From Nemertoderma westbladi (Eukaryota > Xenacoelomorpha > Nemertodermatida > Nemertodermatidae): a stretch of DNA of 64,000 nucleotides. The stretch spans positions 1 to 64,000 of the forward strand of contig JAUCBJ010008685.1 in the NCBI GenBank assembly GCA_032718475.1, in the 5' to 3' direction. Positions 61,860-64,000 of this stretch are shown in pieces. Position 1 is the first letter of the stretch. The number at the start of each line of letters is the position of its first letter. Made by a program: the position numbers and the translations under genes. The notes beneath the pieces are model-generated. The model did no database searches and was not told the DNA's origin. It saw only the letters and a program-made list of their open reading frames with translations.

Positions 61860-63569
61860 TTAATAGGGTTGCTGGCCTCCGAGAATAACTGGTTTAACCC
61901 TTTTAGGGTCCGATACTATTAATGGTTGCGATAATTTTCTCTTTAATAGTTTGTTGAGATAACCTTTTCTTGAGGGGTGAAATAGATTAAGGTGTGTTTG
62001 CTGCGGGAGAAAGATGCCTTCTCTGAGAGAACGTTTTAGTAATTCGAAAAGGCGCGCGATGGTAAAGTCGTTGGATAGGGTGATAGTGTTGGTATTTTTC
62101 GTATTGGTGAATATAATTTCTGTTGGTTTGTTCTCGATATGAATGTAAGGACTGAGATAGTAGTGAGAGTTGGGTGGGTTGGTTATATTTATTGCGAGAA
62201 AATCGCTGCCCCTAATATTGAGACCGTTGATGAACTGAAAAGTGGTATTCTCTTCGTCTTTCATTAAAATGGGCCAGATACCAACATATTTTTCAGATTT
62301 GAACTTATAGATAAAGGCTGCGATACTACTATTTATGAGATAGCGCTGGTGATTGGGGATCGTAATCTGCTTTGGTTTGAAAGCAAATTGTATAGCCATA
62401 GCCTTGAATCTGATTAGAGCCTCGCGCGCTTGAATTGTGTTAGCTATAGTAAAGGATTCGTTAAATTTTCTCTCGGTTATCTGTAAATCAATTTCTGAAT
62501 CACTGATACAACTTTGTATCAATATTCGCTCGGAAATGTTGTCTTTGTATATGTTAAGTTCATCGTAGCAGACACATTCACTATCCTCGAAGGTTGAAAC
62601 GAACCATTTCAATTCACCGACCTCGCTTCGTGTAAGAAGAATCATGCCCCTAGAAGAAACAATAGCCTTTCCATCGTCAACCCTGTAGCCATTGGTGATC
62701 GCTAAATTGCGCTCGTTCCGAATATTTGTAACAAACCCAAAAGTGCAATAGTCAAAAGCAACCCAATTGCCCGGTTTTAGGACAAGGTGAGTAGTAGGAT
62801 TAATAAAAGGGCGACAAATGTTTACATATTGTTGAAATAAAATGGCGCAGGCGACGGAAAAGGTGATCCATGAACTGTTTACAGTGTCTTCCAGCTTTAT
62901 TAACTCGAGTGGATTCACTGGGTTAATACTTCCATGGGTGCCAACTCTATAATTGAATCCAAAGTAATAGGAGACTTTATTGGCGTAAAGGCATGTGAGC
63001 TCATTCAATTTCTCGCCGAAAGCGAGAACATCCATCTCGAAAAGTTTAAAGAAACGAGTCTCCTCTTCCTCGGTCGGAGTCGACGAGTTCCAGATGAGAA
63101 GAAGAATCGAGTTTGCGATACTATGAAAATCGAATAAGCGATCATCGGAGAAGAAGGATGTTACGAGAGTGGTTAAACCCAGTAAACGATTTGCCACATC
63201 TTGGTTGATGTTTTCTCGAATAAAATCGACTATACTAGTTGGAATCGTAAACGTCACGGGCGCAGTAGTTAGATTGAACGTTATTTTGTTGTCCCTTTTT
63301 AAAAGTTTGAAACCGTGGTTGGAGGAATGAAGTTTATTATCGTCGAGGGTTTGATATTGTCCATCGTGAAGTTCGTAGCAAGCACGGAAAATAAAGTGCG
63401 CGTAGTTTGCCGGAATCGGGATGGGTTGGTTTAAGGTTGTATTTATCGTTAACGGGAAGAGTTTGTTCGCCGAATCGAAATATAGACCAAACGAGTTGTC
63501 TTGTAGCATAAACTGATTTTCGTTGCAAACCAGATCGTTGCTTGAATAGCTGATTTCTGAATGTGCCAT
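61860..63569 (-). CDS. 569-aa protein of unknown family
   Basis: Uninterrupted frame from MAHSEISYSSNDLVCNENQF to VKPVILGGQQPY. No signal peptide or convincing membrane span. The sequence is rich in Asn, Ile and Thr with many short beta-prone stretches, and the last 45 residues are basic (KGYLNKLLKRKLSQ, SDPKRVKPV), like a nuclear-localisation or DNA-contact tail. The start is supported by the promoter at 63689-63786 and the lack of an upstream in-frame ATG. It faces the zinc-finger gene convergently and shares its promoter type. A structural protein of a DNA virus or Maverick-like element is one possibility, but no motif I know supports it directly. Confidence 0.75.
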   Translation of the reverse strand: MAHSEISYSSNDLVCNENQFMLQDNSFGLYFDSANKLFPLTINTTLNQPIPIPANYAHFIFRACYELHDGQYQTLDDNKLHSSNHGFKLLKRDNKITFNLTTAPVTFTIPTSIVDFIRENINQDVANRLLGLTTLVTSFFSDDRLFDFHSIANSILLLIWNSSTPTEEEETRFFKLFEMDVLAFGEKLNELTCLYANKVSYYFGFNYRVGTHGSINPVNPLELIKLEDTVNSSWITFSVACAILFQQYVNICRPFINPTTHLVLKPGNWVAFDYCTFGFVTNIRNERNLAITNGYRVDDGKAIVSSRGMILLTRSEVGELKWFVSTFEDSECVCYDELNIYKDNISERILIQSCISDSEIDLQITERKFNESFTIANTIQAREALIRFKAMAIQFAFKPKQITIPNHQRYLINSSIAAFIYKFKSEKYVGIWPILMKDEENTTFQFINGLNIRGSDFLAINITNPPNSHYYLSPYIHIENKPTEIIFTNTKNTNTITLSNDFTIARLFELLKRSLREGIFLPQQTHLNLFHPSRKGYLNKLLKRKLSQPLIVSDPKRVKPVILGGQQPY

Positions 63570-63659
63570 CGTGATTGTGTACCGGTAACTCGTTTAGGAA
63601 ATAAAAATAAATAAATACTTTTACGAAAATAATTAAAACTTTTCAGGAAAACAAAGAGA

Positions 63660-63790
63660 CAATGATTGGGAATGTGGTGAACGGGGGCTATTATAGAGGG
63701 GGCTAGAATGGGTTAGCCAATCAGGGAACAGGAGGGAGAAAAGACTGTATAATTAAACCAATCAGAGAGCAGCTTTGATGACGTCACATC
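63660..63790 (-). promoter_or_regulatory. Promoter of the 569-aa gene
   Basis: On the minus strand: TGACGTCA (63779-63786), then ATTGG boxes (63758-63762 and 63717-63721 as CCAAT on plus), then CATTCTAGCC and CTATAATA (63689-63696), then GCCCCCGTTCACCACATTCC. The block CCATTCTAGCC...CTATAATA...CCCCCGTTCA is shared with the promoter at 59260-59310. Confidence 0.6.
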
Positions 63791-64000
63791 AGGCGAGATA
63801 ATGAATGCCCAATGTTATTTAATGGTAGGCAGAGTGGCGCCATTGAATAACGAAGACAAAGGGGCCGTGAGAGGAAAGATTATAAAGTTAACGATAAGGG
63901 ATCTATAAACCATAGAGCTAAATATAGACATTATGTCATAGTGATCTCATTGGTAATATAAAAACTAATTAATCTAAAAATAGAAATCAATGTATAAAGT
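63791..64000. other. Right edge of window
   Basis: No gene or repeat array recognised. If the inverted layout continues, further parts of the unit holding the two convergent genes would lie beyond 64000. Confidence 0.4.

Overview
The window looks like nuclear DNA from a metazoan, most likely a marine invertebrate; the phylum cannot be fixed from the sequence. It has spliced exons with GT-AG introns, BEL/Pao LTR retrotransposons, an RTE-type LINE, tRNA-derived repeats and long satellite arrays. I see no bacterial operons, rRNA genes or CRISPR arrays.

Layout. 1-2787: the 3' part (extra ORF plus 3' LTR) of a plus-strand LTR element that I call family G. 2788-3232: a ~75-bp satellite. 3909-6092: an inverted-repeat element full of the palindrome CTACGCGTAG, with an RTE LINE fragment inside. 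6377-50990: a host gene of unknown function. Five of its junctions or ends follow splice consensus with matching phases; one internal junction is unresolved. It has a transmembrane segment and a giant exon made of two coding minisatellites. Its ~39-kb intron (11812-50864) holds two complete LTR insertions: element E (12870-33879, plus strand, LTRs of 1913 bp) and element G (34033-47602, minus strand, LTRs of about 1150 bp with a near-perfect 5-bp target duplication). Both are BEL/Pao elements with a split gag and an extra ORF downstream of pol where env would normally sit. Both have lost the reverse transcriptase core, yet their LTR pairs are almost identical, so they probably moved with enzymes supplied in trans. 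The extra ORF of E carries a DEDD-exonuclease-like region and three zinc knuckles.

47603-51384 holds tRNA-like repeats, a 16-bp minisatellite and host exon 6. 51385-54640 is a nearly full-length RTE LINE (minus). 54717-57112 holds 9-bp and 19-bp satellites. 57189-58314 holds a MITE and a duplicated block with CTCF-like and nuclear-receptor-like sites.

58315-63850 is the most enigmatic part. A zinc-finger/acidic/coiled-coil gene (341 aa) is framed by two arrays of a palindromic 22-bp minisatellite in opposite orientation. Downstream a convergent 569-aa gene of unknown family is driven by a homologous promoter (inverted CCAAT boxes, CTATAATA TATA box). The pair looks like part of an uncharacterised mobile or virus-derived unit continuing past the window's right edge.
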